Assembly (NCBI RefSeq): GCF_001746295.1
Contig: NZ_MJAH01000004.1
Span: 401,995 to 465,994, forward strand
Direction of reading: 5' to 3'
Source of the DNA: Streptomyces sp. LUP47B
GTDB lineage: Bacteria; Actinomycetota; Actinomycetes; Streptomycetales; Streptomycetaceae
DNA length: 64,000 nucleotides
The notes under the pieces are model-generated. The model made no database searches. It was not told the DNA's origin and saw nothing but the letters and a program-made list of their open reading frames with translations. A program made the translations under genes and the position numbers. The first letter of the stretch is position 1, and the number at the start of each line of letters is the position of its first letter. Shown piece after piece: positions 7,492 to 15,850 of the stretch.

Positions 7492-8820
7492 ATGAGTGAC
7501 GTGATCGGCGAGGACGAGCTGGCCGCCTTCCACCGTACGGTCGGCAGGCTGCGCGAGCTGCCCGTCGACGACCCGGTGCGGCTGCGCGCCGAGCAGGTCG
7601 CCGCGTCCTTCGCCCGCGACGGCCGGCTGCGGCGGCGCAAGGCGCGGGGCGCCGAAACGGCCGCCGCCGACGCCGGGGCGATGGCGGCCACCGCGACCGG
7701 CGCCCACGACCGGCGCGAGGACGCGCCGCTGGCCGAGCCCGGCGACACGGGCGTCTTCCGCAAGCCGCGCAATTGCTATGTCTGCAAGTCGCCCTATCGA
7801 CAGGTCGATGCCTTCTATCACCGCCTGTGCCCCCGCTGTGCCGCCGACAACACGGCCCGCCGGGCCCTGACCACCGACCTCGAGGGGCGCCGCGCGCTGC
7901 TCACCGGCGGCCGGGTGAAGATCGGCTTCCAGCTGGCCCTGATGATGCTCCGGGACGGCGCGGAACTGCTGGTGACCAGCCGCTTCCCGCACGACACCGT
8001 GCGCCGCTTCCAGGCCGAGCCGGGCAGCGATCAGTGGCTCGACCGGCTGACCGTCATCGCGGTCGACCTGCGCGACCCGCGCCAGGTACTGGGCCTGTGC
8101 GAGGACCTGTGCCGGGCGGGCGCCCCCCTGGACATCCTCGTCAACAACGCCGCGCAGACGGTACGCCGCCCACCCGAGTCGTACGCCCTCCTCGCCGCCG
8201 GCGAGCACGACGCGCTGCCCGACGGGGTACGGCGGGCGCCGGGCTTCACCTCGATGCGGACGCTGGAGGGCGGCGCCGCGGCGCTGCCCGTCGCGCTGCG
8301 CGAGGCCGACGAGGCAGGGCTCCTGCCCGACCCGTCCCCGGAGAACTCCTGGTCCGCCCGGCTCGGCGCGCTCGACCCGGCCGAGGTCCTGGAGACCCAG
8401 CTCGTCAACGCGCTCGCCCCGGCGCTCCTGTGCGACCGCCTGCTGCCCCTGCTGCTCGCCTCCCCGCACCCCCGCAGGTACGTCGTCAACGTGACCGCCG
8501 TCGAGGGCCGATTCGCCGTCCGCAACAAGATGGCCGGCCACCCGCACACCAACATGGCCAAGGCCGCCCTCAACATGCTCACCCGCACGAGCGCCGCCGA
8601 ACTCGCCGGGCAGGGCGTGCACATGTGCGCCGTCGACACCGGCTGGATCACCGACGAGAATCCGGCGCCGAAAAAGCAGCGGATGGCCCGCGCCGGGTTC
8701 CGTACCCCGCTGGACGTCGTGGACGGGGCGGCGCGGGTGTACGACCCGATCGTGCGCGGCGAGGCGGGCGACCCCGTGTCCGGGGTTTTCCTGAAGGACT
8801 ACCGGGAGGCGGAGTGGTGA
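7492..8820 (+). CDS. Atypical short-chain dehydrogenase with N-terminal zinc ribbon
   Basis: 442 residues. Residues 1-90 are charged and alanine-rich. A zinc ribbon follows (Cys95, Cys98, Cys113, Cys116) and then a Rossmann SDR domain with TGGRVKIG (138-145) in place of TGxxxGIG, and NNA at 218-220. The usual catalytic YxxxK is replaced by T-N-M-A-K, and the serine region reads NVTAVEG, so standard SDR chemistry is doubtful. It could be a non-catalytic or altered NAD(P)-binding protein. It follows the three tRNA-like genes on the same strand and ends at a strong bidirectional terminator. Confidence 0.8.
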   Translation: MSDVIGEDELAAFHRTVGRLRELPVDDPVRLRAEQVAASFARDGRLRRRKARGAETAAADAGAMAATATGAHDRREDAPLAEPGDTGVFRKPRNCYVCKSPYRQVDAFYHRLCPRCAADNTARRALTTDLEGRRALLTGGRVKIGFQLALMMLRDGAELLVTSRFPHDTVRRFQAEPGSDQWLDRLTVIAVDLRDPRQVLGLCEDLCRAGAPLDILVNNAAQTVRRPPESYALLAAGEHDALPDGVRRAPGFTSMRTLEGGAAALPVALREADEAGLLPDPSPENSWSARLGALDPAEVLETQLVNALAPALLCDRLLPLLLASPHPRRYVVNVTAVEGRFAVRNKMAGHPHTNMAKAALNMLTRTSAAELAGQGVHMCAVDTGWITDENPAPKKQRMARAGFRTPLDVVDGAARVYDPIVRGEAGDPVSGVFLKDYREAEW

Positions 8821-8827
8821 GCGGGGA

Positions 8828-8855
8828 GGGCTGAGAGCGGCGCCGCTCTCAGCCC
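8828..8855. terminator. Bidirectional terminator hairpin
   Basis: A perfect inverted repeat of 14 bp per arm (8828-8841 and 8842-8855, GGGCTGAGAGCGGC and its complement) lies between the stops of the convergent SDR and AAA genes. There is no T tract, as is usual in Streptomyces. Confidence 0.8.
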
Positions 8856-8859
8856 CGCG

Positions 8860-10653
8860 TCACCGGCGCATCGCCATGAACACCTCGGTCCAGAACCGCT
8901 GTTGCTGCGCCGACGCGCCCACCAGGTAGGTCGCGCGCAGCTTCGCCGGCAGCAGGGCGACGAGGCGGATCACGGCGGCGTGGTGCTTTCTGAGCTGGGA
9001 CAGCTCGGCGTTGGCGAGGATCTGGTGGACGACGTCGCTGTCGTCGCCGCCCTCCGAGGAGTGGCCGGCGGCGCGGCGCAGCCGGGCCTCCCAGGCGTCG
9101 ACGTCCCGCGCGAGCTCGCGCAGACCGGTGACCGGGCGGCCCCGGAACCGGTCGATCAGCGCGGTGAGCGGGACGGGCGCGTACTCGCCGTCGCCGAGAT
9201 AGACCGTGCCCATCTCCAGCGGCAGCCCGCGCCGGTGCAGCTTGATCAGCCGCTCCAGCGTGCGTTTGGTGATCCAGGCCCGCCCGTCGTCGTCGATGTC
9301 GTGCTTCCACCACTCCAGGACCGTCTCGGCGTCCGAGCCGTACCGGGCCAGCAGCCACTCGTTGGCGGGTATGTCCTCGGGCTCGACCTGGAGCGAGGCC
9401 GTGAACCGGGTGGCCTGCGCGATGTTGTTCCGCGTCACGAGCATCTTGCGGCCCAGGTGGTACGGCGGATTCTGCACCGCGATCTGCGCCCTCAGGTTCT
9501 CGATCGGCCGCCCCGCCAGCGACCACTCCTGGGTGATCTCCATGAGCTTGGCGAACGCGGCCTTGTCCTTGGGCCGGTTGTACTCGTCCCACACGATCGC
9601 CTTGGGCCCGGGCCCGGTGAACTTCTCGGCAAGGAGGTTGTCGAGGGTGCCGTCGGCCGAGGGGATCGGCGCGCACAGGTCCTCGACGTTCGTCACCGGC
9701 AGCGAGAAATACAGCGGTTCCCGGCCCAGCCCCGCCCGCACCGTCTCCCGCACCAGTTCCGTCTTGCCGCAGCCCGGTGGGCCCTGGAGCAGCACCGCCC
9801 AGCGCCTCCGCAGCGCCGCCCGCACGACCTGCCGTACCGGGTCGGGGATCGTCGCGGGGTTGGGTACGCCGAGCGACTCGGCGACCCGGTCCAGGATTTC
9901 GGCGGTGCGGTTCTGTCCGGGTCTGCCGTCCCGTCCCGGCTCGGCGAGCCGCAGCCGCTCCCCGTCGACCAGCGGCAGGCCCCAGCGCAGCGGAAAGCCC
10001 TCCTGCGCGTTCGCCAGGACGTGGTCGAGGGTGCGCGGGGACAGCAGTTCGCGCAGGGCGGGGGAGAGGGACGCCCACAGGGAGAACACCGGACGCAGAT
10101 CCCACGGGCGGTACTTCGCCGCCAGGTGCCGCCGCCACGAGGTGTCGTTCGCCGTGATCCGCAGCGTCACCATGCGGTCCAGAAGCGCGAGATCGCTACG
10201 GCGGGCCGAGGTCTCGGCCAGCGACTCGTTGTCCGTCAGGAAGACGCCGACACAGCCCAGCGCGCGCAGATCGTGCTCCCCCAGCGTCCAGTTGCAGGCG
10301 ATCTGCATCAGCTGCGACTGGATCGTCTCGCCCGCCTGCAGGGAGTCGTCGATGAGCAGCACGAACGGCTGTCCCGGCTTCAACTGGCTCATCACCAGCT
10401 GACGCAGCACCAGTTCACCGGTGTGCGGGTCCCGCACCGGTGCGTTGACGAGCAGGTCGTCCGGCGTGAGGTTCGCCGCCGGGACGTACACCAGCGTCGC
10501 GTCCGGGTACGCCCGGCCGATGTGCGAGAAGAACGTCGCCGTCTTGCCGATGCCGTGCTCGCCGAAGATCTGCCCCGTCTGCCCCATGTCGATCATCGCG
10601 TCGATGAAGGACTCCAGGCGCGAGGTGGTCAACTGCTCTGTTCTCGTCGTCAT
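8860..10653 (-). CDS. MoxR-like ATPase with two AAA modules
   Basis: 597 residues. Two P-loops are present: GEHGIGKT (31-38) with FVLLIDD as Walker B (about 97-103), and GPPGCGKT (291-298) with AIVWDE (352-357). Proteins of this type remodel partner proteins, often through a VWA-domain adaptor. The start ATG overlaps the stop of the upstream VWA gene as TAATG, so the two are translationally coupled and very likely work as one complex, like RavA-ViaA or MoxR-CoxE pairs. The target is unknown. Earlier in-frame starts would lie inside the VWA gene and are not used here. Confidence 0.88.
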   Translation of the reverse strand: MTTRTEQLTTSRLESFIDAMIDMGQTGQIFGEHGIGKTATFFSHIGRAYPDATLVYVPAANLTPDDLLVNAPVRDPHTGELVLRQLVMSQLKPGQPFVLLIDDSLQAGETIQSQLMQIACNWTLGEHDLRALGCVGVFLTDNESLAETSARRSDLALLDRMVTLRITANDTSWRRHLAAKYRPWDLRPVFSLWASLSPALRELLSPRTLDHVLANAQEGFPLRWGLPLVDGERLRLAEPGRDGRPGQNRTAEILDRVAESLGVPNPATIPDPVRQVVRAALRRRWAVLLQGPPGCGKTELVRETVRAGLGREPLYFSLPVTNVEDLCAPIPSADGTLDNLLAEKFTGPGPKAIVWDEYNRPKDKAAFAKLMEITQEWSLAGRPIENLRAQIAVQNPPYHLGRKMLVTRNNIAQATRFTASLQVEPEDIPANEWLLARYGSDAETVLEWWKHDIDDDGRAWITKRTLERLIKLHRRGLPLEMGTVYLGDGEYAPVPLTALIDRFRGRPVTGLRELARDVDAWEARLRRAAGHSSEGGDDSDVVHQILANAELSQLRKHHAAVIRLVALLPAKLRATYLVGASAQQQRFWTEVFMAMRR

Positions 10654-12056
10654 TACCGCGATCCTGTGGTGACGCGATGGCAGTCCATCGCGGGGGTGTG
10701 CGTCTCCGGCCAGTCGTTTCCGCCCTCCGTGATCAGCCAGATCCATTTGTCCGGCTCGGCGGGCGTGACGGGCGGGGCGTATCCGTCGGTGAGCATCACG
10801 ACGGCGTCCGGGGTCACGTCGAACCGCCGCCCGCCGACCTCCGTACGGCCCTCCACGTAGTCGGCGACCGCCTGGAAGCTGGTGCCGCCTCCGCCGTAGA
10901 CCCGCTCGCCGGGCCGGAACGGCATCACCTCGGCGTCGAAGGAGAGCCAGTGCGCCTCGACCCCGTCGATCCGCCCCACGAGCCGGGTGAGCCACTCGAT
11001 GACGTGGTCCGGCATGGAGCCCGAGGTGTCGTAGGCGACGACGAGCACCTTCTCCCGCACCGGGCCGCGCCGCGAGAGCATCGGGTCCTGGCCGAGCGCG
11101 GCGAGCAGCGCGCCCCGCTTCTTCGGGTACACCAGCCGCTCACCGTCGCGCAGTCTGGAACCGAGCACGTCGACCAGCCAGCGCTGCCACCAGTCGACCG
11201 TACGCGTGCGCGTGGTCTCACCGCGCAGCGCACCCGCGCCCAGGCTCCCCCAGATCCGCGAAGCCCGCGTGTTGCCGTCCTCGGTGCGGCCCATCAGGTC
11301 GAGCAGCTCGCCCTCCGCGCCCGCGTGCCCCCGACGAGCCGCGAGCAGGGAGTTGAGCAGTGCCGAGGAGGCGACCGCGTCGACGGTCTCCTGGTCGGCC
11401 GGCACTCCTCCCTCCCGCAGGTGCACGCACAGCCGCACCTCGGGGACGGGCGGGTTGTGCATGCGCTTCAGCTCGCCGTACACCCGCATGTCCGTCTCGG
11501 TGAACGTCTCGTACGGCACCGGCTCGAGGCCGTGTCCCGTCAGGTCCAGGACGTAGGCGTGATGGATCGCGCGTGGGTCGACACCGGTCGGGCGGCCGTC
11601 CAGCAGGGGGAGCTCCCGCCGGCCCAGCCGGACCAGCGCCACATGGTTGACGGACACCTCGCAGGCCAGCTCGAACACCGGGTCCGCGCGCAGCTCCGGG
11701 TCGTTGAACAGATGCCGCTGCACGAGGTGCCGTGCCTCGTGGAACAGGACGAACTTGACGCCGTCCAGGCCGAGACCGACGAAGAAGTCCGGGTTGTACA
11801 GCAGCAGGCAGGAGCCGTCGCCGGAGGCCACCACGGCCGCCGTGTCGACCGCGGTCGTCGGGATCTGGTGATGGCACTTGGCGTACAGCCAGGACGCCAC
11901 CGCCGACTCGGTCAGCCCGAAGTCCAGCAGCGCGGCCTCCTTCAGCCGCCGTGCCTCCTTGACGACCCCCGGGTCCGCCGGTCGGTACCGCTCCAGCGCC
12001 CTGCGGTCGGCCAGATCGACCACCGGGACACGCCGCCCCCGCTCTCCGTACGCCAT
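10653..12056 (-). CDS. VWA-like metallopeptidase-type protein (DUF2201-like)
   Basis: 467 residues. The N-terminal half has HEARH (106-110), a zinc-peptidase-like signature with the expected glutamate, within a run resembling the putative metallopeptidase domain often fused to VWA-like domains. The C-terminal half is a VWA-type fold with a metal-ion-dependent adhesion site DTSGS (343-347) and later MLTDG. Its stop overlaps the start of the tandem AAA ATPase gene, so it is probably the adaptor or effector of that ATPase. The promoter region is shared, back to back, with tRNA-like gene 4. Confidence 0.82.
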   Translation of the reverse strand: MAYGERGRRVPVVDLADRRALERYRPADPGVVKEARRLKEAALLDFGLTESAVASWLYAKCHHQIPTTAVDTAAVVASGDGSCLLLYNPDFFVGLGLDGVKFVLFHEARHLVQRHLFNDPELRADPVFELACEVSVNHVALVRLGRRELPLLDGRPTGVDPRAIHHAYVLDLTGHGLEPVPYETFTETDMRVYGELKRMHNPPVPEVRLCVHLREGGVPADQETVDAVASSALLNSLLAARRGHAGAEGELLDLMGRTEDGNTRASRIWGSLGAGALRGETTRTRTVDWWQRWLVDVLGSRLRDGERLVYPKKRGALLAALGQDPMLSRRGPVREKVLVVAYDTSGSMPDHVIEWLTRLVGRIDGVEAHWLSFDAEVMPFRPGERVYGGGGTSFQAVADYVEGRTEVGGRRFDVTPDAVVMLTDGYAPPVTPAEPDKWIWLITEGGNDWPETHTPAMDCHRVTTGSR

Positions 12057-12146
12057 GCCGAGCCCCCCCGTACCGAAATCCCCCGTGCCTCATTGGTAGC
12101 AGCGCCCACTGACAACGGGCCAACGCATTACGCTCGGGGACCAAGG

Positions 12147-12221
12147 GCGGGGCCGTAGCGCAGAGGCAGGCGCACCGGTCTCCAGAACCGGAACACGCTG
12201 GTTCGAATCCAGCCGCCCCGC
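12147..12221 (+). tRNA. tRNA-like gene 4, anticodon CCA (Trp type), non-canonical shape
   Basis: The D arm core is the same as in genes 1 and 3 (TA at 12156-12157, GCGC/GCGC). The anticodon arm at 12175-12191 is CCGGT/ACCGG around CTCCAGA, anticodon CCA. The T arm at 12197-12213 has loop TTCGAAT. The acceptor GCGGGGC/GCCCCGC pairs perfectly over 7 bp (12147-12153 with 12215-12221), but C12154 faces C12214 and G12155 is an extra base before TA; G12155 could pair with C12213 if the T stem shrank to 4 bp. It stands alone, divergent from the VWA/AAA operon and converging on the next gene with 16 bp between. Confidence 0.65.
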
Positions 12222-12237
12222 CCCCCTCCCGGCAGGG

Positions 12238-13074
12238 TCAGGCGATCGCGCCCGCCGTCATGATCAGCTCTGGCGCCGTCCCGTGGAACGTGTCGAGGAG
12301 CTGCGCCAGCACCGCCCAGGCCTCCTCGCGGTCGCCCAGGTGCTCGCGCACGAGGGGGCGCAGGGCGTCCTCGGCGTCGCCCACGCGCGCGGGGAACATC
12401 ACCCGGCCAAGGGACAGCACCTTCAGCACCTGTGCGGCGGGTCCGTGCGCGGTCGCGTACGCACCGGGACCGGCCAGGACGCCGGCCTGCCGGACGCGGT
12501 GGGTGAACTTGGGGTGACTGCCGAACTGCGCGCGCAGCGCGGGCGGGCAGTCCGGGCGTACGGACAGGGCCCAGCGGGCGTGACCGGGCAACGGCCGCTC
12601 GCGGTCGGCCGCGGCGACCGTCTGCCAGTCGCGGCGTCCCAGCACCATGGACGCCGCGCTTCTGGCCGGCCCCATGGCGGTGGCGGCCCGGAGCGCCCCG
12701 ATGAGCCCCCGCGCCACGACGGATTGCGGCACCGGCGGTTCGTCCGCGTGCTTGCGCAGGACATCGTCCACGGGCACGGGGCCCGTACGGCCCGGACCGA
12801 ACGGCACGCCCCGCAGCACCGCCCGCCGCATCGTCGGGTCGGCCGAACCGTGCCCGTACACCGCCGCGTTGAGCTTCGGGTCGTCCTCCTCCAGAATCCA
12901 CACCAGCACGGAGGAGGGGACCGGGGTCAGCTTCAGGGCGGCGTAGGCGGCCCGGCGTTCGTTCGCGCCCATGGGCGACGCGCCGATCCGCCGCCGTACC
13001 CGCGCGGCGGCGTCGGCGTCGATCAGGCCCAGCAGGAAGCCGACGGCCCGCTGGTCCTTGCTGCTGTCATGCAT
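12238..13074 (-). CDS. Conserved protein of unknown function
   Basis: 278 residues from an ATG at 13074; no strong ribosome site and several upstream starts are possible. The protein is rich in alanine, arginine and leucine and predicted mostly helical, with spaced motifs (NERRAAYAALKL, NAAVYGHGSADPTMRRAVL, VLSLGRVMFPARVGD) that look like short helical repeats. No catalytic motif or membrane segment is seen. The family is not recognised. It is on the same strand as the VWA/AAA operon, separated from it by tRNA-like gene 4. Confidence 0.7.
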   Translation of the reverse strand: MHDSSKDQRAVGFLLGLIDADAAARVRRRIGASPMGANERRAAYAALKLTPVPSSVLVWILEEDDPKLNAAVYGHGSADPTMRRAVLRGVPFGPGRTGPVPVDDVLRKHADEPPVPQSVVARGLIGALRAATAMGPARSAASMVLGRRDWQTVAAADRERPLPGHARWALSVRPDCPPALRAQFGSHPKFTHRVRQAGVLAGPGAYATAHGPAAQVLKVLSLGRVMFPARVGDAEDALRPLVREHLGDREEAWAVLAQLLDTFHGTAPELIMTAGAIA

Positions 13075-13273
13075 GGCCGCATGATGCCCCGGGCGGCGGG
13101 CGGCCCGCACCGGATATTCGGTCGCGCTGCCGGGCGGTGACCGGCGGGGCCGGGCCGCCGGGCCCGGTCGGACGGCCGCGGGCAGCAGCGTCGCCGGGCG
13201 CAGGGACGGTCGACCGGCGGGGTCGGCCGCGGTGACCGACCAAGCAGGCATGCCAGGGCCGGCCGGACCGGCG

Positions 13274-14254
13274 TCAGACGCCTGCCGCGCGAGCCGCCAT
13301 CCGCGCCTTGCGCGCCGCCAGCTTCTCGTCGAACTTCGACGCCTCCGCGTCCAGGCCGCCCATGTACAGACCGAGCTCCTCCTGGGCCTTGAGGCCCTCG
13401 GGGCCGAGACCGTCGATCTCCAGGACCTTCAGGTAGCGCAGGACGGGCTGGATGACGTCGTCGTGGTGGATGCGCATGTTGTAGATCTCGCCGATCGCCA
13501 TCTGCGCGGCGGCCCGCTCGAAGCCGGGCATGCCGTGTCCGGGCATCCGGAAGTTCACGATGACGTCGCGCACCGCCATCATCGTCAGGTCGGGCGCCAG
13601 CTCGAAGGCCGCCTTCAGCAGGTTCCGGTAGAAGACCATGTGCAGGTTCTCGTCGGTGGCGATGCGCGCCAGCATGCGGTCGCAGACCGGGTCCCCGGAC
13701 TGGTGGCCGGTGTTGCGGTGCGAGACGCGGGTCGCGAGCTCCTGGAAGGATACGTAGGCCACCGAGTGCAGCATCGAGTGGCGGTTGTCCGACTCGAAGC
13801 CCTCGCTCATGTGGGCCATCCGGAACTGCTCCAGCTGGTCCGGGTCCACCGCGCGCGAGGCGAGCAGGTAGTCGCGCATCACGATGCCGTGCCGGCCCTC
13901 CTCGGCGGTCCAGCGGTGCACCCAGGTGCCCCAGGCGCCGTCACGGCCGAAGAGCGAGGCGATCTCGTGGTGGTAGCTGGGGAGGTTGTCCTCCGTGAGG
14001 AGGTTCACGACGAGGGCGATCCGGCCGATCTCGGTGACCTTGGACTGGCCTTTCTCCCAGGCCTCGCCGTCCTCGAAGAGACCGGGGAAGTTGCGGGCGT
14101 CGCTCCACGGGACGTACTCGTGCGGCATCCAGTCCTTGGTGACCTTCAGATGCCGGTTGAGTTCCTGCTCGACCACTTCCTCCAGCGCGTACAGCAGTCG
14201 CGCGTCGGTCCAGGCGGAGGACGGGCTGCCGAGGTGAGGGGAAGTGATCGTCAC
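13274..14254 (-). CDS. desA: Acyl-ACP desaturase (soluble di-iron)
   Basis: 326 residues of the ferritin-like stearoyl-ACP desaturase family. Iron ligands appear as E88, the EEGRH motif (118-122), and DENLH (201-205), with H/E residues between. It should insert a double bond in acyl-ACP chains using oxygen and reduced ferredoxin, tuning membrane fluidity. The upstream region carries three 15-bp repeats (14316-14360) that probably bind a lipid-responsive regulator. Monocistronic by spacing. The symbol follows the mycobacterial name and is by family only. Confidence 0.9.
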   Translation of the reverse strand: MTITSPHLGSPSSAWTDARLLYALEEVVEQELNRHLKVTKDWMPHEYVPWSDARNFPGLFEDGEAWEKGQSKVTEIGRIALVVNLLTEDNLPSYHHEIASLFGRDGAWGTWVHRWTAEEGRHGIVMRDYLLASRAVDPDQLEQFRMAHMSEGFESDNRHSMLHSVAYVSFQELATRVSHRNTGHQSGDPVCDRMLARIATDENLHMVFYRNLLKAAFELAPDLTMMAVRDVIVNFRMPGHGMPGFERAAAQMAIGEIYNMRIHHDDVIQPVLRYLKVLEIDGLGPEGLKAQEELGLYMGGLDAEASKFDEKLAARKARMAARAAGV

Positions 14255-14315
14255 AGGTACTCCAGGGGGACGCGGCGAACAATTGAGGGGATCGGCGAGC
14301 GGCGCCGGGGAACCT

Positions 14316-14360
14316 ACGGAATCGTAGGCTACGAAACCGTAGGTTACGACACCGTAGGTT
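14316..14360. promoter_or_regulatory. Three tandem 15-bp operator-like repeats
   Basis: ACGGAATCGTAGGCT, ACGAAACCGTAGGTT and ACGACACCGTAGGTT follow each other without a gap, 62-106 bp before the desaturase start. The first also forms the inverted pair CCTACG-GAAT-CGTAGG with its left flank. This looks like a multi-site operator, perhaps for a TetR-type fatty-acid sensor. Confidence 0.65.
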
Positions 14361-14409
14361 AAGCGTGCCGTAAAGATCCCTGATCAGCGGTGTTTCCCGG
14401 GCATGACAA

Positions 14410-14439
14410 GCGGCCCCGGAACCGCAGGTCCGGGGCCGC
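14410..14439. terminator. Terminator after dimethylargininase gene
   Basis: GCGGCCCCGGA (14410-14420), an 8-nt loop, then TCCGGGGCCGC (14429-14439): a perfect 11-bp GC-rich stem 20 bp past the stop of the gene at 14459. Confidence 0.8.
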
Positions 14440-14458
14440 GGGAGACACGCACGCCCGA

Positions 14459-15235
14459 TCAGGCATACAGGTCCCGCAGTCGAACTGAGAGACACGTCAC
14501 ACAGCCTTCGAGCTTCTCGAACTCGCTGATGTCGACCACCGCCGGCTCGAAGCCGAGGTCGGTGAGCAGCTCCGCCGTCTTCGGCGCGCTCGCCGCCATG
14601 AGCAGCTTGGGGCCGCCGAGCAGGACGACATGGGCGCCGGCCTCCTCGGGCACGGACAGGAAGCGCGGGAAGAGAGCGGGCCGGTCCACCTTGGGGATGT
14701 GCCCGATGACGGTTCCGTCGGGCAGCGCGGTGACCGCCGACTTCAGGTGCAGCACCTTGTTCACCGGTACGGCGACGACCTGGGCCCCGAGTGGTTCGAA
14801 GGCGGCCCGCAGCTGCTGGACGCCGGCCGCGTTGGTACGCCCGCCCCGGCCGACGTAGATCGTGTCGCCGACCTTCAGCACGTCGCCGCCGTCCAGGGTG
14901 CCGGGCTCCCAGATCCAGTTCACGGAGCAGCCCAGGCGCGCCACGGCCTCCTCGACGCCGATGGTCTCCTCGCGCCGGGACTCCGCGCCGGAGCGGGCGA
15001 TCAGCGCGACGTTCTTGTACATGACCACGGTGTCCTCGACGAACACCGAGTCCGGGCAGTCGTCCTCCGGGTCCACCTCGACGGTCTCCCAGCCGTGCGC
15101 GCGCAGGGCCTCGACGTACGTCTCCCACTGTTCGAGCGCGAGGTCGACGTCGACCTTCTCCCGCTCGACGTGCGTCACCAGACCTTCGGCGAGGCGCGGG
15201 CTGGGGCGGCGGACGAGGGCCTTCTTGCTGGGCAC
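14459..15235 (-). CDS. ddaH: Dimethylarginine dimethylaminohydrolase
   Basis: 258 residues, the normal length. DDAH hydrolyses methylated arginines to citrulline and methylamines. The guanidino-modifying fold is marked by the early LVRRPSP, DDCPDSVFVEDT (about 58-69), TLDGGDVL (113-120), catalytic His163 in HLKS, and the nucleophile Cys248 in VTCLSVRL. Agmatine and arginine deiminases are more distant. Single gene with its own terminator. Confidence 0.92.
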   Translation of the reverse strand: MPSKKALVRRPSPRLAEGLVTHVEREKVDVDLALEQWETYVEALRAHGWETVEVDPEDDCPDSVFVEDTVVMYKNVALIARSGAESRREETIGVEEAVARLGCSVNWIWEPGTLDGGDVLKVGDTIYVGRGGRTNAAGVQQLRAAFEPLGAQVVAVPVNKVLHLKSAVTALPDGTVIGHIPKVDRPALFPRFLSVPEEAGAHVVLLGGPKLLMAASAPKTAELLTDLGFEPAVVDISEFEKLEGCVTCLSVRLRDLYA

Positions 15236-15364
15236 GAGGGAACTCCGTATCGGCGGGACAGGGGCGGCATCCGTGACGGGCGCCGGTCAGCCATCATGCA
15301 GCGCCGGTCCGTGTCGACAAAACCCCCGGAGCCAGGCTGTGGCCCTCCTGAGACGCGCCACGGC

Positions 15365-15805
15365 TCACGAGCGCCGTCGCGCTTCACGCGCGCGTGCCGC
15401 CTCGTGGGCCGCACGCAGCAGTCGTACGACGGTCCCGGTCGTCCGCTCGCCGGGATTCACGACGCAGCTCCAGCCGAGGGGGCCGTAGACCGGGTGCGGC
15501 AGCAGCACGTCGGCCGCCGCGAGGTCGTACCGCCCCCCGAGGAGTTCCGGAAGCGCCGCCCGGCCGACATGGATGTTGATCCGCCAGCGACCCGGGGGGT
15601 CGAGGTCGGACGCGCTGTCGTCGGGGTAGTCCTTGGTGACGATCGTGCCGTAGGGCTGTGTGGCCCGGGGCATCAGGCCGTCGGGGGCGTAGTAGAAGAA
15701 CGCGTCGCCCCACGCGATCTCGGGAAAGCCCCCACCCGGCTCCGGGACGACCACGAGTGCTCCCTCGAAGCCGCGCACGGTCGCGATGATCTGCTCCATA
15801 CTCAT
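15365..15805 (-). CDS. DUF6194-type small protein
   Basis: 146 residues, cytoplasmic, no signal peptide. It begins with a helix (MSMEQIIATVRGFEGALVVV) and carries GDAFFYYAPDG and RWRINIHVGRAALPELLG, a pattern I associate with the DUF6194 family of actinobacterial proteins. No enzymatic residue stands out and function is unknown. A second in-frame ATG at 15799 is equally possible. Divergent from the double MerR gene, sharing 45 bp of control region. Confidence 0.75.
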   Translation of the reverse strand: MSMEQIIATVRGFEGALVVVPEPGGGFPEIAWGDAFFYYAPDGLMPRATQPYGTIVTKDYPDDSASDLDPPGRWRINIHVGRAALPELLGGRYDLAAADVLLPHPVYGPLGWSCVVNPGERTTGTVVRLLRAAHEAARAREARRRS

Positions 15806-15850
15806 GGTTCAAGCGTGACCTTCAAGTGCTTATGTGGGGTTGGCCGGACG

